From: Cupriavidus malaysiensis
GTDB lineage: Bacteria; Pseudomonadota; Gammaproteobacteria; Burkholderiales; Burkholderiaceae
DNA length: 64,000 nucleotides
Assembly: GCF_001854325.1 (NCBI RefSeq)
Contig: NZ_CP017755.1
Coordinates: 744,001-808,000 of the forward strand
Reading direction: 5' to 3'
In this document: positions 42,668 through 50,916 of the stretch, piece after piece
Position numbering within the stretch: the first letter of the stretch is position 1
How the letters are laid out: every line of letters starts with the position of its first letter
Notes under the pieces: model-generated
Database searches by the model: none
What the model saw: the letters and a program-made list of their open reading frames with translations, nothing else
What the model was told of the DNA's origin: nothing
Position numbers and translations under genes: made by a program

Positions 42668-43930
42668 ATGGCCACGGTCATCGATCGGCGCGAGAACGGC
42701 GGTGGCAAGAGTACCGTCAACAAGCAGCGCTTCATCAAGCGCTACCGGGAGCAGATCCGCCAGGCGGTGGCGAAGGCGGTGTCGGGCCGGAAGATCATGG
42801 ACATCGAGCAGAGCGGGCAGGTGTCCATTCCGGTCAAGGACATCTCCGAACCCGTCTTCCACCACGGCCACGGCGGGCGGCGCGAGTGGGTCCACCCGGG
42901 CAACAAGAAGTTCGTCCGGGGGGACAGCTTCGACCGCCAGCAGCAGGGCGGCGGTGGCGGCGGCTCCCAGGCGAGCGACTCGGGGGAGGGCGAGGACGAT
43001 TTCGTCTTCACGCTTTCCCGCGAGGATTTCCTCAATTTCTTCTTCGAGGACATGGCGCTGCCGGACATGGCCAAGCGCCACCTGGCCAAGATTGCGGAAG
43101 TGCGCAAGGTGCGCGCCGGCTTCTCGCTGGACGGCACGCCGTCCAACCTGTCGATCCTGCGCACCATGCGCAGTTCGCTGGGGCGGCGTATCGCGCTCTC
43201 CAGTCCCTACCAGCGCAAGCTGCGCGAGCTGGAGCACGAGTACGGCGAAGTGCTCGAGCAGGACGGCCCTTATGGCGAGCGCGCGCTCGAGCTGATGCAG
43301 GAGATGCGCCACCTGCGTTCCTGCCTGGACCGGGTGCCCTTCATCGAGAAGCTGGACCTGCGCTACAACAACCGGGTGCTGCGCAAGCGTCCGCAGGCGC
43401 AGGCGGTGATGTTCTGCGTGATGGACGTGTCGGGCTCGATGGACGAGAGCCGCAAGGATCTCGCCAAGCGCTTCTTCATGCTGCTCTACCTGTTCCTGAA
43501 GCGCAACTACGAGCGCATCGACGTGGTCTTCATCCGGCACCACACGGTGGCCAAGGAAGTGGAGGAGGACGATTTCTTCCATTCGCGCGAGTCCGGCGGC
43601 ACCGTGGTGTCGAGCGCGCTCAAGCTGATGGCCGAGGTGATCCAGAACCGCTATCCGCCCAGCCAGTGGAATATCTACTGCGCCCAGGCATCGGACGGCG
43701 ACAACTGGGCCGGCGATTCGGAACTGTGCGGCCGCCTGCTGCGCGAGTCCATCCTGCCGCTGGTGCAGTACTACGCCTATGTGGAAGTTGCGTCCGAGGA
43801 ACCACAGAATCTCTGGGAAGAGTATCTTACGGTGAAGGCCGGGCACGAGAACTTCGCGATGCAGCGCATCATCACCGCGGACGAGATCTATCCGGTCCTG
43901 CATGACCTGTTCCAGAAGCGGGCGGCGTGA
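42668..43930 (+). CDS. yeaH: YeaH/DUF444 von Willebrand A-domain protein
   Basis: A 420-residue DUF444 protein. A charged N-terminal region with a Gly-rich stretch (QQQGGGGGGSQAS, about 91-103) precedes a C-terminal VWA-like domain whose MIDAS motif is MDVSGSMDESRKD (about 252-264). FVFTLSREDFLNFFFEDMALP is a family hallmark. VWA proteins beside AAA+ ATPases typically work as adaptor pairs, so YeaH probably couples PrkA to a target. It starts 37 bases after prkA and is followed by spoVR. Confidence 0.94.
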   Translation: MATVIDRRENGGGKSTVNKQRFIKRYREQIRQAVAKAVSGRKIMDIEQSGQVSIPVKDISEPVFHHGHGGRREWVHPGNKKFVRGDSFDRQQQGGGGGGSQASDSGEGEDDFVFTLSREDFLNFFFEDMALPDMAKRHLAKIAEVRKVRAGFSLDGTPSNLSILRTMRSSLGRRIALSSPYQRKLRELEHEYGEVLEQDGPYGERALELMQEMRHLRSCLDRVPFIEKLDLRYNNRVLRKRPQAQAVMFCVMDVSGSMDESRKDLAKRFFMLLYLFLKRNYERIDVVFIRHHTVAKEVEEDDFFHSRESGGTVVSSALKLMAEVIQNRYPPSQWNIYCAQASDGDNWAGDSELCGRLLRESILPLVQYYAYVEVASEEPQNLWEEYLTVKAGHENFAMQRIITADEIYPVLHDLFQKRAA

Positions 43931-43937
43931 CGCGATT

Positions 43938-43960
43938 GCCGGCGGATGAGCGCCGCCGGC
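43938..43960. other. intercistronic hairpin between yeaH and spoVR
   Basis: GCCGGCGG (43938-43945) pairs perfectly with CCGCCGGC (43953-43960) around a 7-base loop, seven bases after the yeaH stop. It could lower read-through or protect the upstream message. There is no T-run. Confidence 0.5.
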
Positions 43961-44015
43961 CGCCGCAGCCCCGGGAGCGGGGAGCGCATCGCAGACGCAG
44001 CCAACGGGAGCGCAT

Positions 44016-45545
44016 ATGGCTTATCTCTCCACCGGTTCGGAGTGGACCTTCGAGCTGATCCGGCGCTATGACCAGGAAATCGCCCGCATCGCCGGCGAAT
44101 TCGGCCTGGATACCTACCCGAACCAGATCGAGATCATCACCGCCGAGCAGATGCTGGACGCCTATGCGTCGGCCGGGCTGCCGGTCGGCTACAGCCACTG
44201 GTCCTACGGCAAGCATTTCCTCGCCTCGGAGCGCAGCTACCAGCGCGGCCACATGGGGCTGGCCTACGAGATCGTCATCAACTCGAATCCGTGCATCGCC
44301 TACCTGATGGAGGAGAACACCATGCCCATGCAGGCGCTGACCATCGCGCACGCCTGCTACGGCCACAACTCCTTCTTCAAGGGCAACTACCTGTTCCGCA
44401 CCTGGACCAACGCGGACGCCATCATCGACTACCTGCTGTTCGCCAAGAACTACGTGGCGGAATGCGAGCAGCGCTATGGCGAGCAGGAGGTGGAAGCGCT
44501 GCTCGACTCCTGCCACGCGCTGCAGAACTACGGCGTGGACCGCTACAAGCGCCCCAAGAAGCTGTCGATCACCGAGGAAAAGGCGCGCCAGGCGGAGCGC
44601 GAGAACTACCTGCAGATGCAGGTCAACGACTTGTGGCGGACCCTGCCCAAGCACCGCTCGCACGCGCTCGCCACCGAGGACGAGGCGCCGGAGCCGGAAC
44701 CGCAGTTCCCGCCGGAGCCGCAGGAGAACCTGCTCTACTTCATCGAGAAGAACGCGCCCAAGCTGCAGCCGTGGCAGCGCGAGATCGTGCGCATCGTGCG
44801 CAAGGTCGCGCAGTACTTCTACCCGCAGCGGCAGACCAAGGTGATGAACGAGGGCTGGGCGACCTTCTGGCACTACACCATCCTGCACCGGCTGTACGAC
44901 GAGAAGCTGGTCAACGACGCCTTCATGCTGGAGCTGCTGCAGGCGCATACCAACGTCATCTACCAGCCGCCGTACCACAGCCCCTACTACAGCGGCCTCA
45001 ATCCCTACACGCTCGGCTTCCTGATGTTCCAGGACATCCGCCGCATCTGCGAGGACCCGACCGAGGAAGACCGCCGCTGGGCGCCCGAGATCGCCGGCAG
45101 CGACTGGCACCAGACGCTGGACTTCGCCATGCGCAACTTCAAGGACGAGAGCTTCCTGCTGCAGTTCCTCTCGCCGCGCGTGATCCGCGAATTGAAGCTG
45201 TTCTCGGTGCTGGACGATGACCGCGAGGGCAAGCTGCGCGTGACCGCCATCCACGATGACGAGGGCTACCGCCTGATCCGCCAGCTGCTGGCCAGCCAGT
45301 ACGACCTGTCGAACATGGAACCCAATATCCAGGTGACCAATGTCGACGTCGGCGGCGACCGTTCGCTGACGCTGCGCCACCTGCAGAGCAGCCGGCGTCC
45401 GCTGGCGCACAACTACGAAGAGGTCGTGCGCCATGTGACGCGGCTGTGGGGCTTCACCACGCGGCTGGAAGTGGTGTACGAGGACGGCCGCCGCGAAATG
45501 AAGTACGAATGCCGGCCGGAGCGCCGGCACCGCAAGGCCGCCTAG
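44016..45545 (+). CDS. spoVR: SpoVR family protein
   Basis: A 509-residue SpoVR/YcgB homologue of normal length. Family segments include LDTYPNQIEIITAEQMLDAY, YSHWSYGKHFLASERSYQRG and MNEGWATFWHYTILHRLYDE; several His/Glu clusters (HACYGHN, NEGWATFWHY) look like metal-binding sites. Required for spore cortex in Bacillus, its role in non-sporing bacteria is unsettled but tied to stress and aggregation behaviour through PrkA and YeaH. A short acidic, Pro-rich linker (EDEAPEPEPQFPPEPQ, about 222-237) divides two halves. It ends the operon. Confidence 0.94.
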   Translation: MAYLSTGSEWTFELIRRYDQEIARIAGEFGLDTYPNQIEIITAEQMLDAYASAGLPVGYSHWSYGKHFLASERSYQRGHMGLAYEIVINSNPCIAYLMEENTMPMQALTIAHACYGHNSFFKGNYLFRTWTNADAIIDYLLFAKNYVAECEQRYGEQEVEALLDSCHALQNYGVDRYKRPKKLSITEEKARQAERENYLQMQVNDLWRTLPKHRSHALATEDEAPEPEPQFPPEPQENLLYFIEKNAPKLQPWQREIVRIVRKVAQYFYPQRQTKVMNEGWATFWHYTILHRLYDEKLVNDAFMLELLQAHTNVIYQPPYHSPYYSGLNPYTLGFLMFQDIRRICEDPTEEDRRWAPEIAGSDWHQTLDFAMRNFKDESFLLQFLSPRVIRELKLFSVLDDDREGKLRVTAIHDDEGYRLIRQLLASQYDLSNMEPNIQVTNVDVGGDRSLTLRHLQSSRRPLAHNYEEVVRHVTRLWGFTTRLEVVYEDGRREMKYECRPERRHRKAA

Positions 45546-45559
45546 CGTTGTTTATGGCT

Positions 45560-45629
45560 GCTTAGGGCCGCTTAAGGCCGCTTAAGGCCGCTTAGGGCCG
45601 CTTAGGGCCGCTTAGGGCCGCTTAGTCGC
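45560..45629. repeat. 10-bp tandem repeat GCTTAGGGCC between convergent genes
   Basis: Six units of GCTTAGGGCC (two are GCTTAAGGCC) and a partial seventh. Each unit carries TTA/TAG/TAA, and the 10-bp period shifts the frame every unit, giving stops in all frames on both strands. The TTA of the last unit (45622-45624) is the actual TAA stop of the minus-strand FAD oxidoreductase gene. It is a good candidate for length variation. Confidence 0.92.
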
Positions 45630-47076
45630 GGCGCGCGGCCGCCGTCGGCAAGGCCGCGGTCGCGAGCAGTGCTTGCGCGGCCCACTGGCCGCTGAGGGCG
45701 GCCGCGTCGGTGAAGGGCGCGTTCAGGTAGTCGCCCGCCAGGAAGACGCGCTGCCCGCCGGCCGGCCGGCGGGTGCGGTAGGCCTGCACGTCCCGCGCAT
45801 GGCCGACGTCGGCGCACGGCATCGCGTGTTCCCAGCGCGACACCAGGCAATCGGCCAGCGCGTGCGAGATCCCCGGCAGATACTCCTCCAGTTCCGGCAG
45901 CACGTCGGCCAGCACGCTGGCGTCGCTGGCGCCCAGGCGCGCGGCCGCGGCGCTGTCGCTGAGCATCACATTGATCACCTGCGCGCCGTCCGGGGCGGGT
46001 CCCAGCTTGCCGGCCTCCAGCGCGATGGCGGCAATGTGACGCCGCTCCGTGCGCGGCACGAGCAGGCCATACAGGTTCTGCAGGGCGGGGGGCGGGCGGA
46101 AGCCGGGACGGGTCAAGAGGCCGAGATTGATGGTGCGGCTGTACGGCGTTTCCATCAGCCGGCGCGCAAGCGTGTCGGCGTCGCGCCAGGCGCGGCGGGC
46201 GTGTGGCGCGGGCATCGCGCAGACCAGGTAGTCGGCGCGCGCCTCGAAGCCCGGCCCGCTGGCACGCACGCCCTGGCCGTCCTGCACGATCTGCTCGACC
46301 CGGTGGCCGTAGCTGACCGGCAGCGACTGCGCCAGCTTGTGCGGCAGGCTCTGCATGCCGCTGGCCAGGGCGGTGGTGGCCTGGCGGCGCCAGCCGAAGG
46401 CGCTCACCTGCAAGGCCAGTGCGGCCGAGGTCGTTTCGGGGTCGAGGAAATAGAAGCCGTGCAATACCGGCTCGCTGACATAGGCCAGGGCGCCGCCGGC
46501 GCGCCGCCGCCCGAGCCAGGTGGCGGCCGATTCGCGGTCGAAGTCGGCCCAGGCGCCCAGGTCATTGAGCGCAAGGGTGCCGAGCGGGCCGCGCACGCCC
46601 CATAGCGCCATGCCCATGCGCAGCCACTCGGCCGTGCCGAGCAGGCCGCTGCGCAGCGGATCGGTGGCATGGGTGGCGCGCAGGCGGCGCGGCCGGCCGG
46701 CGCGCACCACGGCGCTGGCCGTGCTGGCGAGCGGGCGCGCCGGCGCCAGCCCGGCGGCAGCGGCCAGCTGCGGCACCGCCGTATAGCCGGACGACAGGAA
46801 CTGGGCGCCGCGCTCGAACAGGTGCTGTCCCGCTGCCACCGTGCTCATCCGTCCCCCCGGGGCATCGCCGGCTTCCAGCACGCGCACGCGCAGGCCGGCC
46901 TGGGCCAGATGCCAGGCGGCAGCCAGGCCGGCGATGCCTGCACCCACCACCAGCACCGAAGCGGGCTGGCCCTGGTGGGAGGCAGGGCCCGTGCCGCTGG
47001 GCAGGGGCGGTCCGGCGTGGGGGGAGAGGGGAGCGGGGGAGGCCGGTGCGGCGGGGAGGTCGGTCGGTGCGGACAT
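45622..47076 (-). CDS. FAD-dependent amine oxidase-like protein
   Basis: A 484-residue flavoprotein of the amine oxidase/protoporphyrinogen oxidase/phytoene desaturase group. The Rossmann motif VLVVGAGIAGLAAAWHLAQ (about 41-59) is followed by the dinucleotide-binding tail VLEAGDAPGGRMS; near the C-terminus VFLAGDYLNAPFTDAAALSGQWAA is the second FAD-contact motif. An Ala/Pro-rich N-terminal tail (~35 residues) precedes the fold. The ATG at 47076 is the last plausible start before homology, though its ribosome site is weak. Divergent from a TetR gene, which probably controls it. The substrate is unknown. Confidence 0.8.
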   Translation of the reverse strand: MSAPTDLPAAPASPAPLSPHAGPPLPSGTGPASHQGQPASVLVVGAGIAGLAAAWHLAQAGLRVRVLEAGDAPGGRMSTVAAGQHLFERGAQFLSSGYTAVPQLAAAAGLAPARPLASTASAVVRAGRPRRLRATHATDPLRSGLLGTAEWLRMGMALWGVRGPLGTLALNDLGAWADFDRESAATWLGRRRAGGALAYVSEPVLHGFYFLDPETTSAALALQVSAFGWRRQATTALASGMQSLPHKLAQSLPVSYGHRVEQIVQDGQGVRASGPGFEARADYLVCAMPAPHARRAWRDADTLARRLMETPYSRTINLGLLTRPGFRPPPALQNLYGLLVPRTERRHIAAIALEAGKLGPAPDGAQVINVMLSDSAAAARLGASDASVLADVLPELEEYLPGISHALADCLVSRWEHAMPCADVGHARDVQAYRTRRPAGGQRVFLAGDYLNAPFTDAAALSGQWAAQALLATAALPTAAARRD

Positions 47077-47318
47077 CGCGGGGCGGCAGGTGGTGGCTGG
47101 TGGTAGCGGTCGATGGTGGCCGGTCGGGAAGCAGGACGGCCGGGCGAGGTCGGCGCCGGCCGGTGTGCGACAATCCTGCGGCAACGCGGCCCGCTTGCCT
47201 ACTCGCTTTCCCCTCAGGTTTCGCCCCGGCCCCCGGCCCGGTCCATGTCCGGGCTGCCGCGCTTGCCGCTGCGCCGCAGCGCGGCCGGGTCGCCACCCGC
47301 TCGATCCGACCCGAACCG

Positions 47319-48017
47319 ATGTCCACCGCCGCTCCTCCCGCCGAGCCCGCCCGGCGCCGCAAGCCCACGCAATCACGTGCCCGCTTCACCGTCGATGCCA
47401 TCCTGGATGCCGCCGCACGCCTGCTGGCCGGGCAGGAGCACGAGGACGGCGCGGCGCCGTCCACCGACCGTATCGCCGAGCTCGCCGGCGTGTCGATCGG
47501 CACGCTCTACCAGTATTTCCCGGACCGCGATGCCATCGTGCGGGCGCTGGTCCAGCGGGAACGCGAGGCCGCGCTGGCCAGGCTCGACGAGCTGGTCGCA
47601 CAGGGCGCGCAGGCGCTGGCTGGCCGCAGCGATGGCCCGCCTTGCGGCGATGCCGCCCGGCAAGGGATGCGCGCGCTGCTGCGGGCCTATGTGGCGGCCT
47701 ACGTGCGCAGCTTCGGCGGCGAAGGCGCGGCGGGACGGGCGCTGGCGCGGCTGGCGTGGCGCCACGATCGGGAGGAGGATGCGCTGGTCGCGCTGCGCGC
47801 GGCCGGGGAACGCCTCGCCGCCCAGTTGCAGGCGCTCGAGATGCCGGGCCTGCGCGTGCCGGGACCGGCCCAGATGTACGTGCTGACGCGGGCGCTGTTC
47901 GGCAGCGTGCGCGCCGCCTCGCTGGAGCGTTCTCCCCTGCTCGGCACCGCTGCCTTCGAGGCGGAACTGGTGCGCCTGTGCTGGGCGATGCTGTGGGACG
48001 AGGGCCACGGCGCCTGA
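47319..48017 (+). CDS. TetR-family regulator
   Basis: A 232-residue TetR regulator. The N-terminal HTH is clear: RRKPTQSRARFTVDAILDAA, then DRIAELAGVSIGTLYQYFPDRDAIVRAL (about 10-75). The C-terminal ligand domain resembles the TetR_C_33-type group. The start at 47319 is chosen by the beginning of the basic arm; upstream frame has no homology. It is divergent from the FAD oxidoreductase with a 242-bp gap in which I see no clear operator. It likely represses that gene. Confidence 0.86.
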   Translation: MSTAAPPAEPARRRKPTQSRARFTVDAILDAAARLLAGQEHEDGAAPSTDRIAELAGVSIGTLYQYFPDRDAIVRALVQREREAALARLDELVAQGAQALAGRSDGPPCGDAARQGMRALLRAYVAAYVRSFGGEGAAGRALARLAWRHDREEDALVALRAAGERLAAQLQALEMPGLRVPGPAQMYVLTRALFGSVRAASLERSPLLGTAAFEAELVRLCWAMLWDEGHGA

Positions 48018-48064
48018 GACCGCACCGGCGGGCCACGGCCTGCCCCCTGGCCCGCGGCCCGCGT

Positions 48065-49051
48065 TCAGTCCAGCGTGACGCCCGAGTCCTTCACCACCTT
48101 GTGCCAGCGCTCGATCTCGCGCGACAGGTACTTGCCGTAGGCTTCCGGCGTCGAGCCGAGGGGCTCGGCCCCCTGCGCGGCCAGGCTGGCGCGCAGTTCG
48201 GGCGAGGCCAGCGCCTTCATCACCGCGGCATTGAGCCGCTGCACCACCTCGGCCGGCGTGTGCGCCGGCACCAGCATGCCCTGCCAGGCACCGACCTCGA
48301 AGCCGGGCATCGCGGCCTCGCCTACCGTGGGCACCTCGGGGAGCTGGGAGCTGCGCGCGCTGCTGGTGACCGCCAGGGCCTTGAGCCGCTTGTCGCGGAT
48401 GAAGGGCAGGGACGAGTTGATGGTGTCGGTCATGAACTGCACCTGGCCGCCCACCAGGTCGTTCAGCGCCGGCGCGCTGCCCTTGTAGGGTGCGTGCACG
48501 GCGGAGAGTCCGTTGGCCTGCAGGAAGAGGAAGGCGGCCAGGTGGGTGACGTTGCCGTTGCCGGCCGAGCTGTAGGTCAGCTTGCCGGGATGGGCCTTGG
48601 CGTACTGGATGAACTCCTTGACGTTGTTCACCGGCAGCTGGGCGTTGACCTCCAGCACCAGCGGCACCACCGCGGTCAGCGCCACCGGGGCGAAGTCGCG
48701 GCGCACGTCATAGGCGAGCTTGCGGTACAGCGCGGGGCTGAGCGCGATCGACGAGGTGTTGTACAGCACGGTGTAGCCGTCCGCCGGGGCCTTGGCCACC
48801 ATCTCGGCGGCGATGTTGCCGTTGGCGCCGGGACGGTTGTCGACCATGACCTGCTGGCCGAAGCTCTCGCTCATCTGTTTCGCGATCACGCGCGAGACCA
48901 GGTCGGTCGGCCCGCCGGCGGGGAAGGGCACGACCAGGCGGATCGGGTGGGCGGGGAAGTCGCTGGCCGCCTGCGCGGCGCCGGCGGTCCAGGGGCCGAG
49001 CGTGGCCAGCGTGGCGAGCGAGGCCGCCAGCCAGGTTCTACGGTTGGGCAT
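48065..49051 (-). CDS. Bug (TctC-type) periplasmic solute receptor
   Basis: A 328-residue Bug protein. The signal peptide MPNRRTWLAASLATLATLG (cleavage near GAAQAAS) precedes IRLVVPFPAGGPTDLVSRVIAK and DNRPGANGNIAAEMVAK; APYKGSAPALNDLVGGQV follows. ATG 49051 has AAGGAGGAGACACCC upstream; an upstream frame to 49087 lacks support. It is the last gene of a MaoC/CaiB operon, so it probably captures the acid that the CoA-transferase activates. As with the other three Bug genes here, TctA/TctB are absent. Confidence 0.91.
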   Translation of the reverse strand: MPNRRTWLAASLATLATLGPWTAGAAQAASDFPAHPIRLVVPFPAGGPTDLVSRVIAKQMSESFGQQVMVDNRPGANGNIAAEMVAKAPADGYTVLYNTSSIALSPALYRKLAYDVRRDFAPVALTAVVPLVLEVNAQLPVNNVKEFIQYAKAHPGKLTYSSAGNGNVTHLAAFLFLQANGLSAVHAPYKGSAPALNDLVGGQVQFMTDTINSSLPFIRDKRLKALAVTSSARSSQLPEVPTVGEAAMPGFEVGAWQGMLVPAHTPAEVVQRLNAAVMKALASPELRASLAAQGAEPLGSTPEAYGKYLSREIERWHKVVKDSGVTLD

Positions 49052-49109
49052 CGGGTGTCTCCTCCTTGTGTTGGGTGGCCGGCGCACCGCCGCGAGGCGC
49101 CGCGCGGCC

Positions 49110-49571
49110 TCAGCGGCCCGCCAGCAGCCGGCGTGCCGCGTACGTCATGACCTTCTCTGCGCGCTGGTTGAAGACCTCGATGGTCGAGTCGACCACGGCG
49201 CGCCCGCTGCGCGAGGTGGGGCGGATGGCGTCGACCGTGACCGTGGCCCGGATGGTGTCGCCCACCACCACCGGCGCGAGGATCTTCTGCTGCAGTTCCA
49301 GCATGGCCAGGCCCGTGCCCTGGATCATGGTCTGCAGGATGAAGCCCTCGATCAGCGTATAGGTCAGCGCCGCCGGCACCGGGCGGCCGGGGATGGCGCC
49401 GGCCTCATAGCCGTCCTCGATGAAGATGGCCTCCAGCATGCCGGTCACCGAGATGAAATTGACCAGGTCGGTCTCGGTCACGGTGCGGCCGAAGGTCTGG
49501 AAGGCCTGGCCTTCCTTCAGGTCCTGCCAGTAGAAGCCCTGGCCCAGCCGGGGCAGCTGCATCGGCGTCAT
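49110..49571 (-). CDS. MaoC-family dehydratase
   Basis: A 153-residue single hot-dog-fold protein. FGRTVTETDLVNFISVTGMLEAIFIE matches the MaoC catalytic segment where Asp and a following residue line the pocket, although the usual Asp-x4-His is not obvious (IEDGYEAGAIPGRPVPAAL instead). The family hydrates enoyl-CoA or dehydrates beta-hydroxyacyl-CoA; related proteins act as mesaconyl-CoA hydratases. The ATG at 49571 overlaps the stop of the CoA-transferase gene by four bases (ATGA), implying coupled function. Confidence 0.85.
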   Translation of the reverse strand: MTPMQLPRLGQGFYWQDLKEGQAFQTFGRTVTETDLVNFISVTGMLEAIFIEDGYEAGAIPGRPVPAALTYTLIEGFILQTMIQGTGLAMLELQQKILAPVVVGDTIRATVTVDAIRPTSRSGRAVVDSTIEVFNQRAEKVMTYAARRLLAGR

Positions 49572-50791
49572 GTCGTCTCCTTGTCGTTGTCGTTGCCCGC
49601 GCCGGCGCAGACCGCCGCGCCGCTGCGTACCAGCGCCTCGAGCTGCGCCGCGTCGAGCCCGGCGGCCAGCAGCTCGGCGCGGGTATGCTCGCCCAGGCGG
49701 GGCGGCATGCCGACCGCGCCGCGCTCACCGTCGAAACGCACCGGCGCGCCGGGAAAGCGCAGGGTGCCGAGAGCGGGATCCTGCAGGCGGGAGAAGAAAC
49801 CGGTCGCCTGCAGGTGCGGATCGTCGGGCAGTTCGTCCAGCCCGTTGACCTTGGCCACCGGGATCTGCAGCGATTCGCACAGCGCCAGCCAGGCGGCGGT
49901 GGTGCGGCTGCGCACGATCTCGCCGGTAAGCTCGTACAGGGTCTCGATGTGCCGCGTGCGTGCACCGATGTCGGCGAAGCGCGCGTCGGCGGCCAGGTCC
50001 GGGCGGCCCGCCGCGGTGAAGAAGTCGCGCCAGTGGGCATCGGTGTACGGCATCATGCAGACGTGGCCGTCCGCGCTCTGGTAGGGCCGGCGCAGCGGCG
50101 CCAGCACGCGCGGGTAGCCGGCCGGGGCGCGCGGCGGCTCGAAGTGCCGGCCGTAGAAATGCTCGACGAGGTTGAAGGCGGCCATCGTCTCGAACATCGG
50201 CACTTCCACCAGGGTGCCGCGTCCGTCGCGCGCCGGCCGCCCGGCCAGCGCGGCGGCGATCGACAGCGCCGCCACCAGTCCGCTGGTCTTGTCGGCGGCG
50301 ATGGTGGGGAAGTAGCGCGTCGAGCCGGTCTGTGCCGCCATCAGCGCGGCGTTGCCGGACAGGCCCTGGATGATGTCGTCGTAGGCGGGGCGACCGCCGT
50401 AGGGGCCGTCCTGGGCGAAGCCGAGCAGGCTGACATAGACGAGGCGCGGATGGCGCGCCATGACCTCGGCCGGATCGAGGCCCAGGCCGCCGAGTTTCTG
50501 CGGGCGCATGCTGTGCAGGAATACGTCGGCGCCGGCCAGCAGGCGGTCGAGCGCGTCCTGTGCGGCGGGCTGCTTGAGGTCGAGCACCACGCTTTTCTTG
50601 CTGCGGTTGACGCCCAGGAAGATGGCCGCCATGCCGGCCTCGGCGCCGGGACCGGTGCGGCGCGTGGAATCGCCGCCGGGCGCCTCCACCTTGATCACTT
50701 CGGCGCCCAGGTCGGCCAGCCACTGGCTGGCGTAAGGACCCATGACGACGGTGGAAAGATCGATCACGCGGATGCCCGCGAGTGGCTGCAT
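49568..50791 (-). CDS. CaiB/BaiF family III CoA-transferase
   Basis: A 407-residue CoA-transferase. MQPLAGIRVIDLSTVVMGPYASQ and LGAEVIKVEAPGGD open the protein; the expected catalytic Asp lies in IAADKTSGLVAALS (about 168). ATG 50791 follows AGGAGA; upstream frame to 50848 is unsupported. It is the first gene of a CaiB-MaoC-Bug operon divergent from a LysR regulator. It probably moves CoA onto an imported dicarboxylate or branched acid, whose CoA ester the MaoC protein then hydrates. Confidence 0.9.
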   Translation of the reverse strand: MQPLAGIRVIDLSTVVMGPYASQWLADLGAEVIKVEAPGGDSTRRTGPGAEAGMAAIFLGVNRSKKSVVLDLKQPAAQDALDRLLAGADVFLHSMRPQKLGGLGLDPAEVMARHPRLVYVSLLGFAQDGPYGGRPAYDDIIQGLSGNAALMAAQTGSTRYFPTIAADKTSGLVAALSIAAALAGRPARDGRGTLVEVPMFETMAAFNLVEHFYGRHFEPPRAPAGYPRVLAPLRRPYQSADGHVCMMPYTDAHWRDFFTAAGRPDLAADARFADIGARTRHIETLYELTGEIVRSRTTAAWLALCESLQIPVAKVNGLDELPDDPHLQATGFFSRLQDPALGTLRFPGAPVRFDGERGAVGMPPRLGEHTRAELLAAGLDAAQLEALVRSGAAVCAGAGNDNDKETT

Positions 50792-50872
50792 GCCCTGTCT
50801 CCTGTCGGTCTGTGGGCGGCGCCGGGCCGGCGTCGCGATGTCGGCCAAGAGTAGATCAGCGGGGCTATCGCG

Positions 50873-50913
50873 TCTAATATTAGATTTTTAGCTTTCGATA
50901 TTCAGGCGATATC
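50873..50913. promoter_or_regulatory. LysR-type binding sites in divergent region
   Basis: TCTAATATTAGA (50873-50884) is a perfect 12-bp palindrome containing the T-N11-A pattern of LysR boxes. GATAT (50897-50901) and ATATC (50909-50913) form a second inverted repeat directly before the lysR ATG at 50917. The AT-rich island between the divergent genes also suits promoters. Binding is inferred. Confidence 0.55.
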
Positions 50914-50916
50914 AGC

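Noticed and set aside
45560..45629. CRISPR-like array
   Set aside because: Units are 10 bp and directly abutting with no spacers; it is a simple tandem repeat, and no cas genes are present.
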